In this document: positions 18,750 through 28,657 of the stretch, piece by piece | Position numbering within the stretch: the stretch's first letter is position 1 | How the letters are laid out: every line of letters starts with the position of its first letter | NCBI GenBank assembly: GCA_022828105.1 | Contig: JAJEJC010000010.1 | Coordinates: forward strand, 62,001-126,000 | Direction: 5' to 3' | Length of the DNA stretch: 64,000 nt | From: Dehalococcoidia bacterium | Lineage (GTDB): Bacteria; Chloroflexota; Dehalococcoidia; Bin125 | The notes under the pieces: model-generated | The model's input: only the letters and a program-made list of their open reading frames with translations | Told to the model about the DNA's origin: nothing | Databases searched by the model: none | Translations under genes and position numbers: made by a program

Positions 18750-19398
18750 ACCGTTTCCGCAAGCTCTCGATCCGGCCGTCAATGGCATCGCGCCAGGCGT
18801 CGGGCGTCAGCTCGACGTAGCCGCTGTCGCCGCCGTAGGCGCTGCTGATCACGAGGTCGGCGGACTGGTCCCGCAAGCGGGTCAGGCTCTCGACCAGGGC
18901 CGAGGCGTCGCCTTCGATCTCCGGGTACACGCCCGTCGCCCAACTTGCGCCGTTCGGCACGATCGTGTCGCCCGTGAACAGATAGGACTTACCGTGCGGC
19001 GACTCGTAGCGCAGGCAGACGCTGCCCGGCGTGTGACCCGGCGTGTGCAGCACGTCGATCCCCTCCAGCGCCGGATCCGCGCACTCTGCGCTGACGTGCA
19101 GGTCGGCCTCAGCGTCGCCGCGAATCGCGTGGTCGTCCGCTTCGTGGTAGGCCAGGCGCGAAGAGAAGCGCTCGCGGATTTGCTCCAGCGCCGGACCCGA
19201 CTCGTCGCGGTGACTCAGCACCTGCACCGCCACGCCGCCCAACCGCTCAATCGCGTCCAGGTCGTCCTGCTGATCCTCGCCCAGGTTGTAGATCAAGAGG
19301 TTGCCCTGCGGCCGAGTCAGCACGTAGGCGTGCGAGTGCACGCCGTCCAGCAGGCGGCGCTTCGAGGTCTGCCAGAGGTCGGCTTCAAGCTGCTTCAT
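18739..19398 (-). CDS. MBL-fold protein with incomplete metal site
   Basis: 219 aa from the ATG at 19398, which has AAGGG upstream. The metallo-beta-lactamase fold is shown by HTPGHTPGSVCLR (118-130) and FTGDT (141-145). The usual HxHxDH motif is replaced by LSHRDES (residues 61-67), so one metal site should be lost or rebuilt. It may bind a single metal or be a divergent hydrolase; the substrate is unknown. Its 3' end runs into vapC on the other strand. Confidence 0.8.
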   Translation of the reverse strand: MKQLEADLWQTSKRRLLDGVHSHAYVLTRPQGNLLIYNLGEDQQDDLDAIERLGGVAVQVLSHRDESGPALEQIRERFSSRLAYHEADDHAIRGDAEADLHVSAECADPALEGIDVLHTPGHTPGSVCLRYESPHGKSYLFTGDTIVPNGASWATGVYPEIEGDASALVESLTRLRDQSADLVISSAYGGDSGYVELTPDAWRDAIDGRIESLRKRFNC

Positions 19399-19499
19399 AT
19401 CCGCATCCCTTTCCTGTTCGCTCGTCGATTGCCCTGAGCATACGTCCTCTGACAACTGGGTTGTTGCCAACCATTGATCCGACGAATAGGCAACGCCAC

Positions 19500-20015
19500 A
19501 TGCAGCTTGATATCGGCTCCCGGCAGATTCGCAGCTACCGCGACGGCGACGCGGAGTCGCTCGCGCGCAACGCCAACAGCCGCAACGTGTCACGCAACAT
19601 GCGCGACAGCTTTCCCTACCCCTATCGGCGATCGGACGCGCGCGCCTGGATTGACTTTGCCACCGCGCAGTCGCCGCGGACCAACTTCGCGATTGCCGAC
19701 GGGAGCGAAGTGATCGGCGGCATCGGGCTCGTGCTGCAGTCCGACGTCAACCGCCGCTCGGCCGAGATCGGCTACTGGCTCGGCGAGCCGCACTGGGGTC
19801 AGGGGATCGCGACCGCCGCTCTGCAGGCGATGACCGACTGGGCTTTCGCCGAGTTCGACCTCGTGCGCATCTACGCCGAGGTCTTCGAATGGAATCCCGC
19901 ATCCGGTCGCGTGCTCGAGAAGGCCGGCTACGAGCTCGAAGCAAGACTCCGCAAGAGCATCACCAAAGAGGGTCAGACAGTCGACGCGTTGCTCTACGTC
20001 ATGATCCGCGATTGA
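19500..20015 (+). CDS. GNAT N-acetyltransferase (RimJ/RimL type)
   Basis: 171 aa. The acetyl-CoA-binding motif A is visible (IGYWLGEPHWGQGIATAAL), followed by RIYAEVFEWNPASGRVLEKAGY, typical of the RimJ/RimL branch that acetylates protein N-termini or small amines. The substrate is unknown. An in-frame TTG 39 bases upstream could extend it; neither start has a strong ribosome site. It ends 7 bases before a convergent tRNA-Val. Confidence 0.85.
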   Translation: MQLDIGSRQIRSYRDGDAESLARNANSRNVSRNMRDSFPYPYRRSDARAWIDFATAQSPRTNFAIADGSEVIGGIGLVLQSDVNRRSAEIGYWLGEPHWGQGIATAALQAMTDWAFAEFDLVRIYAEVFEWNPASGRVLEKAGYELEARLRKSITKEGQTVDALLYVMIRD

Positions 20016-20022
20016 ACGGCGC

Positions 20023-20099
20023 TGGTGGGCGATGGAGGGCTCGAACCTCCGACCTCCCGGGTGTAAACCGGACGCTCTGGCCACCTGAGCTAATCGCCC
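20023..20099 (-). tRNA. tRNA-Val (TAC)
   Basis: Minus-strand cloverleaf with acceptor GGGCGAT/ATCGCCC, anticodon loop TTTACAC (anticodon TAC), T loop TTCGAGC and an encoded CCA; 77 bases. Confidence 0.97.
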
Positions 20100-20133
20100 A
20101 TCGAAGCGTGTGGATGCGGCCCATTGCCGTCCA

Positions 20134-21306
20134 CTACTGAGTGTCTATCACACCGGCGAGATTCTGGGCGGCGCTGTCGAATGTTGCGCGGAACGTCTCG
20201 AACAGGCTGACGGCGATTTCGAGGTCTGCTTCGTTGCCGCTCTCCACCGCGCCTCGTACCAGAGGACCGGCGGCGTTGGCAATCTGCGCCAGCGCGTCGC
20301 CGACCTTGCGGTGCAGCTCGTCCCACTGCGCGGGCGGGCTGAGCTCGGTGAACTGCTCGTTCAGATCGGACCAGATCATGACTTGGGCCAGCATGTTGCG
20401 CTGCCAGCCGGGATCGGCGAACACGGCCGAATTGTCGCGCCAGCGCTGGAGTTCGGAGTCGGCGGTCGCATAGTTCGCCTTCGCCGAGTCGATGATGTTG
20501 CGCGCCGCCTCGCCGTACTCGGCGGGCATCGCTTGCTCGGCGGCGCCGAGTTCTTCACCGATCAGATCGCCGACCAGCTCGCGCAGCGTCTCCAGGTTGA
20601 CGATCCCGACCCGCAGCTTCTTGATGATCCCGTCCGCGCCGATGAAAAACGTCGTGGGACGTCCGACCAGCGGATAGGGACCGTCGGTCATCGACTTGGT
20701 CGGGTCGAGCAGCACGAGGTAGGTCACCCCGGTGACGTTGTCGGCAAACTCGCGCGCCGTCTCCAGGCTTTCGCCGTCGTTGATGCCGATGAATGTCACG
20801 CGCCCGGCGGTCTCCTGGCTGACTTCCTCAAACTCGGGCATCTCTTCAATGCAGGGCTCGCACCAACTGGCCCAGAAGTTGAGCACGATCGGCCCGGGAA
20901 TCTCCGAGAGCCGGTGCGGCTCGCCCTCAAGGTCCAGCAGCCGGAAGTCCGGGGCCAGCGCGCCCTTGTCCGAGGCGTCGCCGTCGCGCTCCAGGTAACC
21001 GAGCTGCGTGGCGTCCTCCAGTTGCATAATCCGCGCGTCAAGCTCGTCCGAGCCGCCCTCAGCGTCGCGCTCTGCGCGCAGTTCCTCCAGCTCCGCGAGT
21101 TGGGCGCTGAATGCCTCGCCCGCGCCTTCCGCCGCGTCGCCGCCGCGTCCGCCGATGAAGATCGGCGCCACGATCGCCGCGGCCACCGCCGCAACGACCA
21201 GGCCCCGATTGATCGCGTCGCGCGCGGAGTACGGCCGGCGCAGGAAGGTAAACAGGACCCACGACTGCTGTCTGCGCCGAAGTCGGATTAGCAAACTGTC
21301 GTCCAT
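20134..21306 (-). CDS. Membrane-anchored TlpA-like thioredoxin
   Basis: 390 aa. An N-terminal cytoplasmic stretch and one membrane helix (about residues 35-52) precede a short coiled coil (60-98), a TlpA/ResA-type thioredoxin domain (about 115-255) with the redox motif WCEPC (148-152) and cis-Pro in GRPTTFF, and an uncharacterised helical C-terminal domain (about 260-390). It should act outside the membrane as a disulfide reductase, for example in cytochrome c maturation. The C-terminal domain is extra compared with ResA (about 180 aa). GGAGG lies 9 bases before the ATG. Confidence 0.85.
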   Translation of the reverse strand: MDDSLLIRLRRRQQSWVLFTFLRRPYSARDAINRGLVVAAVAAAIVAPIFIGGRGGDAAEGAGEAFSAQLAELEELRAERDAEGGSDELDARIMQLEDATQLGYLERDGDASDKGALAPDFRLLDLEGEPHRLSEIPGPIVLNFWASWCEPCIEEMPEFEEVSQETAGRVTFIGINDGESLETAREFADNVTGVTYLVLLDPTKSMTDGPYPLVGRPTTFFIGADGIIKKLRVGIVNLETLRELVGDLIGEELGAAEQAMPAEYGEAARNIIDSAKANYATADSELQRWRDNSAVFADPGWQRNMLAQVMIWSDLNEQFTELSPPAQWDELHRKVGDALAQIANAAGPLVRGAVESGNEADLEIAVSLFETFRATFDSAAQNLAGVIDTQ

Positions 21307-21359
21307 GTCGCGTGCCTCCTCCCTACCCGTGCCGCCCTTCGACGGACTTCCCTGCGTTG

Positions 21360-21956
21360 CTAGTTGTCCTGCACCAACGGCCCGTCGATGGCCCGTACTC
21401 CCTGTCCGCTCGCAGCGGCGCTGAAGGCCTGGTTCCAGAGCGTGGCCGGATCGCTGGTCAGCGGGTCGAACGCCTCATGGTCCAGGACCAGCCATCCACC
21501 CGCCTGGATCTCGCCCTCCAGTTGCCCCGCAGTCCATCCAGCGTATCCCGAGAAAATGCGTACATCGCGCACGACGCCGGCCAGGTCGGACGGTTCTGCG
21601 CCCAGGTTGACGATGCCCAGTTCGCGCCCCGTTTCCGTAATCGACAGCGAGAACCAGCTCTGGTCGGGATCGAACGTCCCGCTTGGTCGGGCCAGCCCGA
21701 TTGCCGCGGTGCGCTCGACCGGCCCGCCCTGGAACACGACCGCGGGCTTAGCCACGAGTGCCGCCCAGTTCGGTACGGCGTCGGCGATTGTGATCGCCGT
21801 GGGACGATTGAGCACGACGCCGAGCGCGCCGTCGCCGTGCTCCAGAATCAGCAGGACAGTTCGGAAGAAGTTGGGATCGGCAAGGTGCCGCGATGCGACC
21901 AGAATGGCTCCGGAGAGGGAAGACTCGGGGTCGTTCGGCCGCCACTCGATGGACAC
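21360..21956 (-). CDS. algH: YqgE/AlgH family protein
   Basis: 198 aa. The family pattern is clear: SLSGAILVASRHLADPNFFRTVLLILEHGDGALGVVLNRP in short segments (for example DPNFFRTVLL, then GVVLNRP) and FQGGPV, with SGYAGWTAGQLEGEI in the second half. The molecular role of this conserved family is still uncertain. I chose the GTG at 21956 because it fits family length and has GGAG upstream; a -10-like TACTCT lies at 22000-22005 on this strand. Frames reaching further upstream run into the divergent tRNA-Met. Confidence 0.85.
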   Translation of the reverse strand: MSIEWRPNDPESSLSGAILVASRHLADPNFFRTVLLILEHGDGALGVVLNRPTAITIADAVPNWAALVAKPAVVFQGGPVERTAAIGLARPSGTFDPDQSWFSLSITETGRELGIVNLGAEPSDLAGVVRDVRIFSGYAGWTAGQLEGEIQAGGWLVLDHEAFDPLTSDPATLWNQAFSAAASGQGVRAIDGPLVQDN

Positions 21957-22088
21957 GATCGCCGGGCTCCGTCGCGTGCTGCTGCGTTCGATCTGCCACA
22001 GAGTATGCGATTGAGACCCGCTCAAGCACCGCCGTGACGCATTCGGCGCAGACATTGGGCCGACGCGTGAGATACGCTGATCCGGCGT

Positions 22089-22164
22089 GGCAGCGTAGCT
22101 CAGTTGGCAGAGCAGGGGACTCATAAGCCCCGTGTCGCAGGTTCGAGTCCTGCCGCTGCTACCA
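22089..22164 (+). tRNA. tRNA-Met (CAT), elongator type
   Basis: Cloverleaf with acceptor GGCAGCG/CGCTGCT (one G-U pair), anticodon loop CTCATAA (anticodon CAT) and an encoded CCA; 76 bases. There is an A-G mismatch at the base of the anticodon stem. It lacks the initiator C1-A72 mismatch and GGG/CCC stem. Sequence alone does not rule out an AUA-reading tRNA-Ile modified by TilS. A TACGCT box lies at 22073-22078. Confidence 0.93.
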
Positions 22165-22178
22165 CGCAACCACGCCGG

Positions 22179-22255
22179 GGGCGATTAGCTCAGCTGGCTA
22201 GAGCGTTCGGTTCACATCCGAGAGGCCGCAGGTTCAAGTCCTGCATCGCCCACCA
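22179..22255 (+). tRNA. tRNA-Val (CAC)
   Basis: Cloverleaf with acceptor GGGCGAT/ATCGCCC, anticodon loop TTCACAT (anticodon CAC) and an encoded CCA; 77 bases. It is 14 bases after tRNA-Met, so probably co-transcribed. Confidence 0.97.
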
Positions 22256-22338
22256 CACACGTCCGGCCCCGATCCTCCGATAAGCTGGCCGGTACCGGAA
22301 CGCGAGACAGATTGGGGTCAGTCCGGCGTTGATTCGTT

Positions 22339-22425
<87 letters not shown>

Positions 22426-22466
22426 GCAATCGAGGCGACCGCAGACTTCGACGTTCCGCTTCTCCC

Positions 22467-22543
22467 GCGCCCGTAGCTCAGCGGATTAGAGCGCTGCCCT
22501 GCGGAGGCAGAGGTCGCAGGTTCAAGTCCTGCCGGGCGCGCCA
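22467..22543 (+). tRNA. tRNA-Arg with unusual GCG anticodon
   Basis: Cloverleaf with acceptor GCGCCCG/CGGGCGC, discriminator G, encoded CCA, 77 bases. The anticodon stem CTGCC/GGCAG encloses the loop CTGCGGA, so the anticodon is GCG. The body matches the usual bacterial tRNA-Arg(ACG), whose loop reads CTACGGA, but with G in place of the A34 that is normally deaminated to inosine. It would read CGC and CGU only. Confidence 0.93.
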
Positions 22544-22615
22544 CTCACTTGCCTTCGTTCGTCCCCCATCAAGCCCCTCTCCCCGAGGAGACCTGCGCGC
22601 AATCCAACCAAGGTC

Positions 22616-22680
22616 GGCCCCGCGCAGGCGGGGCCATGCAGCGGCCATCCGGTTGTGGCGCCCCCGCGTAAGCGGGGGCG
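22616..22680. repeat. Two GC-rich palindromes upstream of uvrC
   Basis: Perfect hairpins at 22616-22635 (GGCCCCGC, 4-base loop, GCGGGGCC) and 22659-22680 (CGCCCCCGC, 4-base loop, GCGGGGGCG), 23 bases apart. They share the core CCCCGCG...GCGGGG with a third copy-like hairpin at 33858-33880. They may terminate the tRNA cluster transcript or be dispersed palindromic repeats. The remainder of the 22544-22758 gap holds nothing else I recognise before the uvrC promoter. Confidence 0.6.
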
Positions 22681-22746
22681 ACTTCTCTGGGTCCTGGCGT
22701 GCAACGCTTCCCTGTGAGATTAAACCGGAAGCGCCTCGATCTTCGC

Positions 22747-22759
22747 TAATCTGAGTTCG
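22747..22759 (+). promoter_or_regulatory. uvrC -10 box placing the start codon at the transcript start
   Basis: TAATCT at 22747-22752 is a -10 box exactly 6 bases before the uvrC GTG; TTAAAC at 22720-22725 could be a weak -35 but spacing is long. No ribosome site precedes the GTG. A leaderless mRNA is inferred. Confidence 0.5.
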
Positions 22760-24717
22760 TGACCACCGACGCCGCCGATCAGACCGCACCGACGTCGCCC
22801 GACGACGCCCGCGCGCAACTCCAGGCGCAGGTCGCGGCAATGCCCGCGCGACCCGGCGTCTACACCTTCCGCGACGCCAATGACCGCGTCATCTACATCG
22901 GGAAGGCGGCGAATCTCAAGTCCCGCGTGCGCAGTTACTTCGGCTCGCCCCGATCGCTCGAGGGCAAGACTCGCGTGCTCGCCCGGCGCATCGCCGGCCT
23001 GGAGTACGTCACGACCCACACCGAGCAGGACGCGCTGCACCTCGAGGCGACGCTGGTCAAGCGCCACCAGCCCTTCTTCAATGTCCGGCTCAAGGACGAC
23101 AAGCACTATCCGTACCTCAAGATCGACGTCGACGAGCCCTGGCCGCGCGTGACCATCACTCGCCGCGTGGCCAGAGACGGCAGCCGCTACTTCGGCCCCT
23201 ACGCCTCGGCCAAGTCGGTCCGCACCACCCTCGACCTGGTCAAGAAGCTCTTCCCCTGGCGATCCTGCGACAAGGTGATCACCGGCTCCGATCCGCGTCC
23301 CTGCCTCGAGTACTACATCCGTCGCTGCATCGCGCCCTGTACCTCGTTCTGTACCCCGGACGAGTACCGCGAGGTGATCGACCAGACCATGCTCTTCCTC
23401 GACGGCAAAAGCGAGACTGTCGTCAAGCAACTCAAGACCGCGATGACCGACGCGGCGGAAGAGTTGAACTTCGAGCGGGCCGCGCAGCTTCGCGATCAGA
23501 TCGGCGCCGTCGAGCGGGTCACCGAAACGCAACTCACCGCCGATACTTCGGCCGCCGAGATCGACGTCTTTGGCCTCGCCGTTGACGGCGACGAAGCGGT
23601 TGTGCAGGTGCTCTTCATCCGCGGTCAGAAGATGGCCGGCTCGGACCACTTCACGCTCGCCGGCGTCAAGGACGAGTCGACCGGCTCAGTGATCGCCTCG
23701 TTCCTCCGCCAGCACTACGAAAGCGGCCTGCAGCCGCCGAGACTGGTGCTGATTCCCGCGCAAATCGACGACCTCGACTTGCTGCAGGACTGGCTCTCGG
23801 AGAAACGGGGCACGCGGGTCGAGGTCCGCCATCCGCGCCGCGGCGACAAGCGCCGGCTGGTCGAGATGGCGGCCGAGAACGCGTCGGAGACGCTGGCCAT
23901 GTCGCGCGTGCGCTGGATGGCCGATCGCGGCCGCACCGACGCCGCGCTGGTCGAACTGGAAGAAGCGCTCAGCCTGCCCGCGCCGCCGCGCCGGATCGAG
24001 TGCTACGACATCTCCAACACGCAGGGTTCCAACGTCGTCGCCTCGATGGTCGTCTTTCTCGATGGCCGCCCCGCGACCAGCGAGTACCGCCGCTTCCGGA
24101 TCAAAGCGGTCGACACAACTGAGGGGCCCAACGACTTCGCCTCGATGGCCGAAGTGATCCAACGCAGATTCAAGCGGCTCGGCGAGCAGCGCCGCGCCGA
24201 GCGGTCAGAGGGTTACGACGTGCCCGACGAGCCGCCGATCTCAGGCTCCGGCGATGACGACCAGTCCGACTCCGAATCCGAGGGCTGGGGCGCGGTGCCC
24301 GACCTGGTCATCGTCGACGGCGGCAAGGGTCAGGTTTCGGCCGCGCACGACGTGATGCGCAATCTCGCCGTCGACGACATCCCGCTGACCGGATTGGCCA
24401 AGCGCGAGGAACTGCTCTACCAGGTCGACTCGTCGGATCCCGTCCGTCTCGACCGCCGCTCGCAGGGGCTCTACCTGGTCCAGCGCATCCGCGACGAAGC
24501 GCACCGCTTCGCGATCAGTTATCACCGCCGCCTGCGCGCCCGCCAGACCTCGCAGAGCACCCTGGATCGGATTAAGGGAATCGGCCCGCGCCGCAAGAAG
24601 GCCCTGCTGAAGAAGTTCGGCACGCTCCAGGCCGTGCGCGAGGCGGAGGTCAACGACCTCGCAGCCACCCCGGGCATGACCCGCCGCCTGGCCGAGCAGC
24701 TCAAGGCCGAGCTCTGA
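22759..24717 (+). CDS. uvrC: Excinuclease ABC subunit C
   Basis: 652 aa, typical length. Domains in order: GIY-YIG nuclease (about 30-110, GVYTFRD and VIYIGKAANLKSRV), UVR motif (about 220-255), RNase H-like UvrC endonuclease (about 390-545, ECYDISNTQG, VIVDGGKGQ) and C-terminal helix-hairpin-helix repeats (about 590-650). UvrC makes both incisions around UvrB-bound DNA lesions in nucleotide excision repair; uvrA is at the far end of the window. GTG start without ribosome site; see the promoter. Confidence 0.96.
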   Translation: MTTDAADQTAPTSPDDARAQLQAQVAAMPARPGVYTFRDANDRVIYIGKAANLKSRVRSYFGSPRSLEGKTRVLARRIAGLEYVTTHTEQDALHLEATLVKRHQPFFNVRLKDDKHYPYLKIDVDEPWPRVTITRRVARDGSRYFGPYASAKSVRTTLDLVKKLFPWRSCDKVITGSDPRPCLEYYIRRCIAPCTSFCTPDEYREVIDQTMLFLDGKSETVVKQLKTAMTDAAEELNFERAAQLRDQIGAVERVTETQLTADTSAAEIDVFGLAVDGDEAVVQVLFIRGQKMAGSDHFTLAGVKDESTGSVIASFLRQHYESGLQPPRLVLIPAQIDDLDLLQDWLSEKRGTRVEVRHPRRGDKRRLVEMAAENASETLAMSRVRWMADRGRTDAALVELEEALSLPAPPRRIECYDISNTQGSNVVASMVVFLDGRPATSEYRRFRIKAVDTTEGPNDFASMAEVIQRRFKRLGEQRRAERSEGYDVPDEPPISGSGDDDQSDSESEGWGAVPDLVIVDGGKGQVSAAHDVMRNLAVDDIPLTGLAKREELLYQVDSSDPVRLDRRSQGLYLVQRIRDEAHRFAISYHRRLRARQTSQSTLDRIKGIGPRRKKALLKKFGTLQAVREAEVNDLAATPGMTRRLAEQLKAEL

Positions 24718-24734
24718 CCACCACTCAGATCGGT

Positions 24735-26982
<2,248 letters not shown>

Positions 26983-27038
26983 GTCGCTGATTCATCTCCT
27001 TCACCCGCATCACGGCCCGCGATGCGTACGTAGTGGCG

Positions 27039-27061
27039 GCGCCGACAACAGGCGTCGGCGC
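27039..27061. repeat. Hairpin between xerD and the unknown gene pair
   Basis: Inverted repeat GCGCCGAC (27039-27046) and GTCGGCGC (27054-27061) with a 7-base loop in the 215-base divergent region. Role unknown; it could isolate the two promoters. Confidence 0.4.
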
Positions 27062-27186
27062 TGATCCCGCTCTAGCAAGCCGCGGGCGACGACCGCGTGG
27101 GGGTTCGGTAATGCCAGTTATCTGTTGTTCCAGCTAACGCAGGGGCAACAATTCGCGCGCACACGCAGCGAACAGAACTGCTGCGA

Positions 27187-27192
27187 TAACCT
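27187..27192 (+). promoter_or_regulatory. -10 box of the unknown gene pair
   Basis: TAACCT lies exactly 6 bases before the GTG at 27199, the same geometry as uvrC, hisH and rnhB. No ribosome site is present, so a leaderless transcript is inferred. Confidence 0.45.
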
Positions 27193-27198
27193 TGGCTC

Positions 27199-27750
27199 GT
27201 GGCCTCTTCAATCTCGTCCGATTCAGGCGTCAGTGAATCTGCGCATCCGCGCCATGAGCGACTGCGTGCGTGGTGGGAGGCCGGATCGGGCGGGGCACTG
27301 GTCTACAACGAACTGCGTCGGGTGCCGTCCGAGACCTGGGCGGACGCCCTGGCGCGCCTGCCCAACGACGATGGACCCGAGCCGGTGCCTCCACCGGATC
27401 GTCCTCCCGCGCGGATCGTCGACCTGCCCGAAGTGTTGGCGCTGCGTGCGCTGCTCATGGATCGGCGCGTCGCCTTCGATACCGTTGAGCGCTGGATCCG
27501 CGCCCTGACCCAGAGCACGCGAATGCTGGACTACGAGCGCCCCCTGGTCTGGACCGCCGACCACGTGGCGTCACGCCTGGTCCAGATCGGCTCCGGCGGC
27601 GAGGGCAGTATGTGGTCGACGCTTGAGGTTGTGCGCGAGCTCTGGGACTGGCATCCCGACGACCCCTACATCGCCGTGCAGTCGGAACGACTGTTGTACT
27701 GGCTGGAGCTGTTGCTCGACGCGCCGCAGACCGGGTCGTCTCAGTCATGA
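27199..27750 (+). CDS. Unrecognised protein, first of a coupled pair
   Basis: 183 aa, soluble, acidic and Trp-rich (for example WWEAG, WTADH, ELWDWHPDD). No signal peptide, membrane segment or known catalytic motif is visible. The N-terminal half has a proline-rich linker (about residues 58-72) and the rest looks helical. GTG start directly downstream of a -10 box. It overlaps the next gene by 4 bases (ATGA), so the two products are probably made together and may form a complex. No function is proposed. Confidence 0.75.
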   Translation: MASSISSDSGVSESAHPRHERLRAWWEAGSGGALVYNELRRVPSETWADALARLPNDDGPEPVPPPDRPPARIVDLPEVLALRALLMDRRVAFDTVERWIRALTQSTRMLDYERPLVWTADHVASRLVQIGSGGEGSMWSTLEVVRELWDWHPDDPYIAVQSERLLYWLELLLDAPQTGSSQS

Positions 27751-28622
27751 GCTCCGAGCCGCGCCAGCGCATCTCGCCGATCACCTTTCCGTCCGAGACT
27801 CCAGAACCGCCCCGCGCCGGAGAAGACGAACCGCAGCATCGACGCGACGCGCTGCGCGAGACCGGCTTCGCCCTGGCGCTCGACTTGCAGTGGCTGCAGG
27901 ACGCGTTCCGCCTCCAGCGCAAGGTGGTCGAACAGTCTTATGGTTCGTCGTTCCGCAATCGCCGTTATGCCTCCGCGTTAATGTTCTGGTCCCGGGTGTA
28001 CGGCGCGGGACTCGAAGCCCGCGCCCTGACCGCCCGCGCGGCGTACTCCTCGGCCCTCGCCTTGCTGCGTGCCGCGATGGAATGGCTCGGCGCGGAGCAG
28101 GCGGTAGTCGGCGATGAACAGATCGAGTTCGAGGACTGGCTGCGGAACGCGTGGTCCAACAATATGGAGCACCACGCCACCGAGATTGGCATGGGCCAGT
28201 ACATGGCCGGCCAGCAGATCGCGATGGCCCCGGAAACCGCCGACGCATACCGTGCCGTTTCCGAACTCTCGCGCTCACACTTCGGCGCGTCGGCGCTGCT
28301 GACCGCCGACGGTTCACACGACAAGCGATTCCTGGTCAACTGGGCCGACGAGGCGTTTCATCTCGGCTGGGCGCAGTTGTTGTTCGGCTGGCAGATCACA
28401 ATCCAGGATCGGCAGTGCCGCTTTGCCATCGGCAGTGGACTGTTCGGCGTTGAAGCGGAGGATCGCCAGGAGTACCAGCGCCTGCACCGGCAGAGTGACC
28501 GCATCCTGGAGGATCCACGCCGTTGCCGAGCCGAGTGGATTGTCGATCAGGGACGGCAACGGCTGCTGATCGACGGATTCCGTCGCCAACCTTCAGGGGC
28601 GCCCAAGCGCATCCTGCTGTAG
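27747..28622 (+). CDS. Unrecognised helical protein, second of a coupled pair
   Basis: 291 aa, soluble. A proline-rich N-terminal tail (about 1-30) precedes a long helical region (about 35-230), including an Ala/Leu-rich stretch near residues 90-115 and conserved-looking His/Trp positions (NNMEHHATEIGMGQYMAG, WADEAFHLGWAQ). A HEPN- or DUF5677-like helical fold is a weak possibility; I see no RxxxxH nuclease motif I would trust. Translation is coupled to the upstream gene by an ATGA overlap. Function unknown. Confidence 0.75.
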   Translation: MSSEPRQRISPITFPSETPEPPRAGEDEPQHRRDALRETGFALALDLQWLQDAFRLQRKVVEQSYGSSFRNRRYASALMFWSRVYGAGLEARALTARAAYSSALALLRAAMEWLGAEQAVVGDEQIEFEDWLRNAWSNNMEHHATEIGMGQYMAGQQIAMAPETADAYRAVSELSRSHFGASALLTADGSHDKRFLVNWADEAFHLGWAQLLFGWQITIQDRQCRFAIGSGLFGVEAEDRQEYQRLHRQSDRILEDPRRCRAEWIVDQGRQRLLIDGFRRQPSGAPKRILL

Positions 28623-28657
28623 CAGCGGGCGACCGAGCGTGTGAATCGCGGGATCCG

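Noticed and set aside
22616-22680. Possible CRISPR array
   Set aside because: Only two non-identical palindromes with one short spacer and no cas genes.
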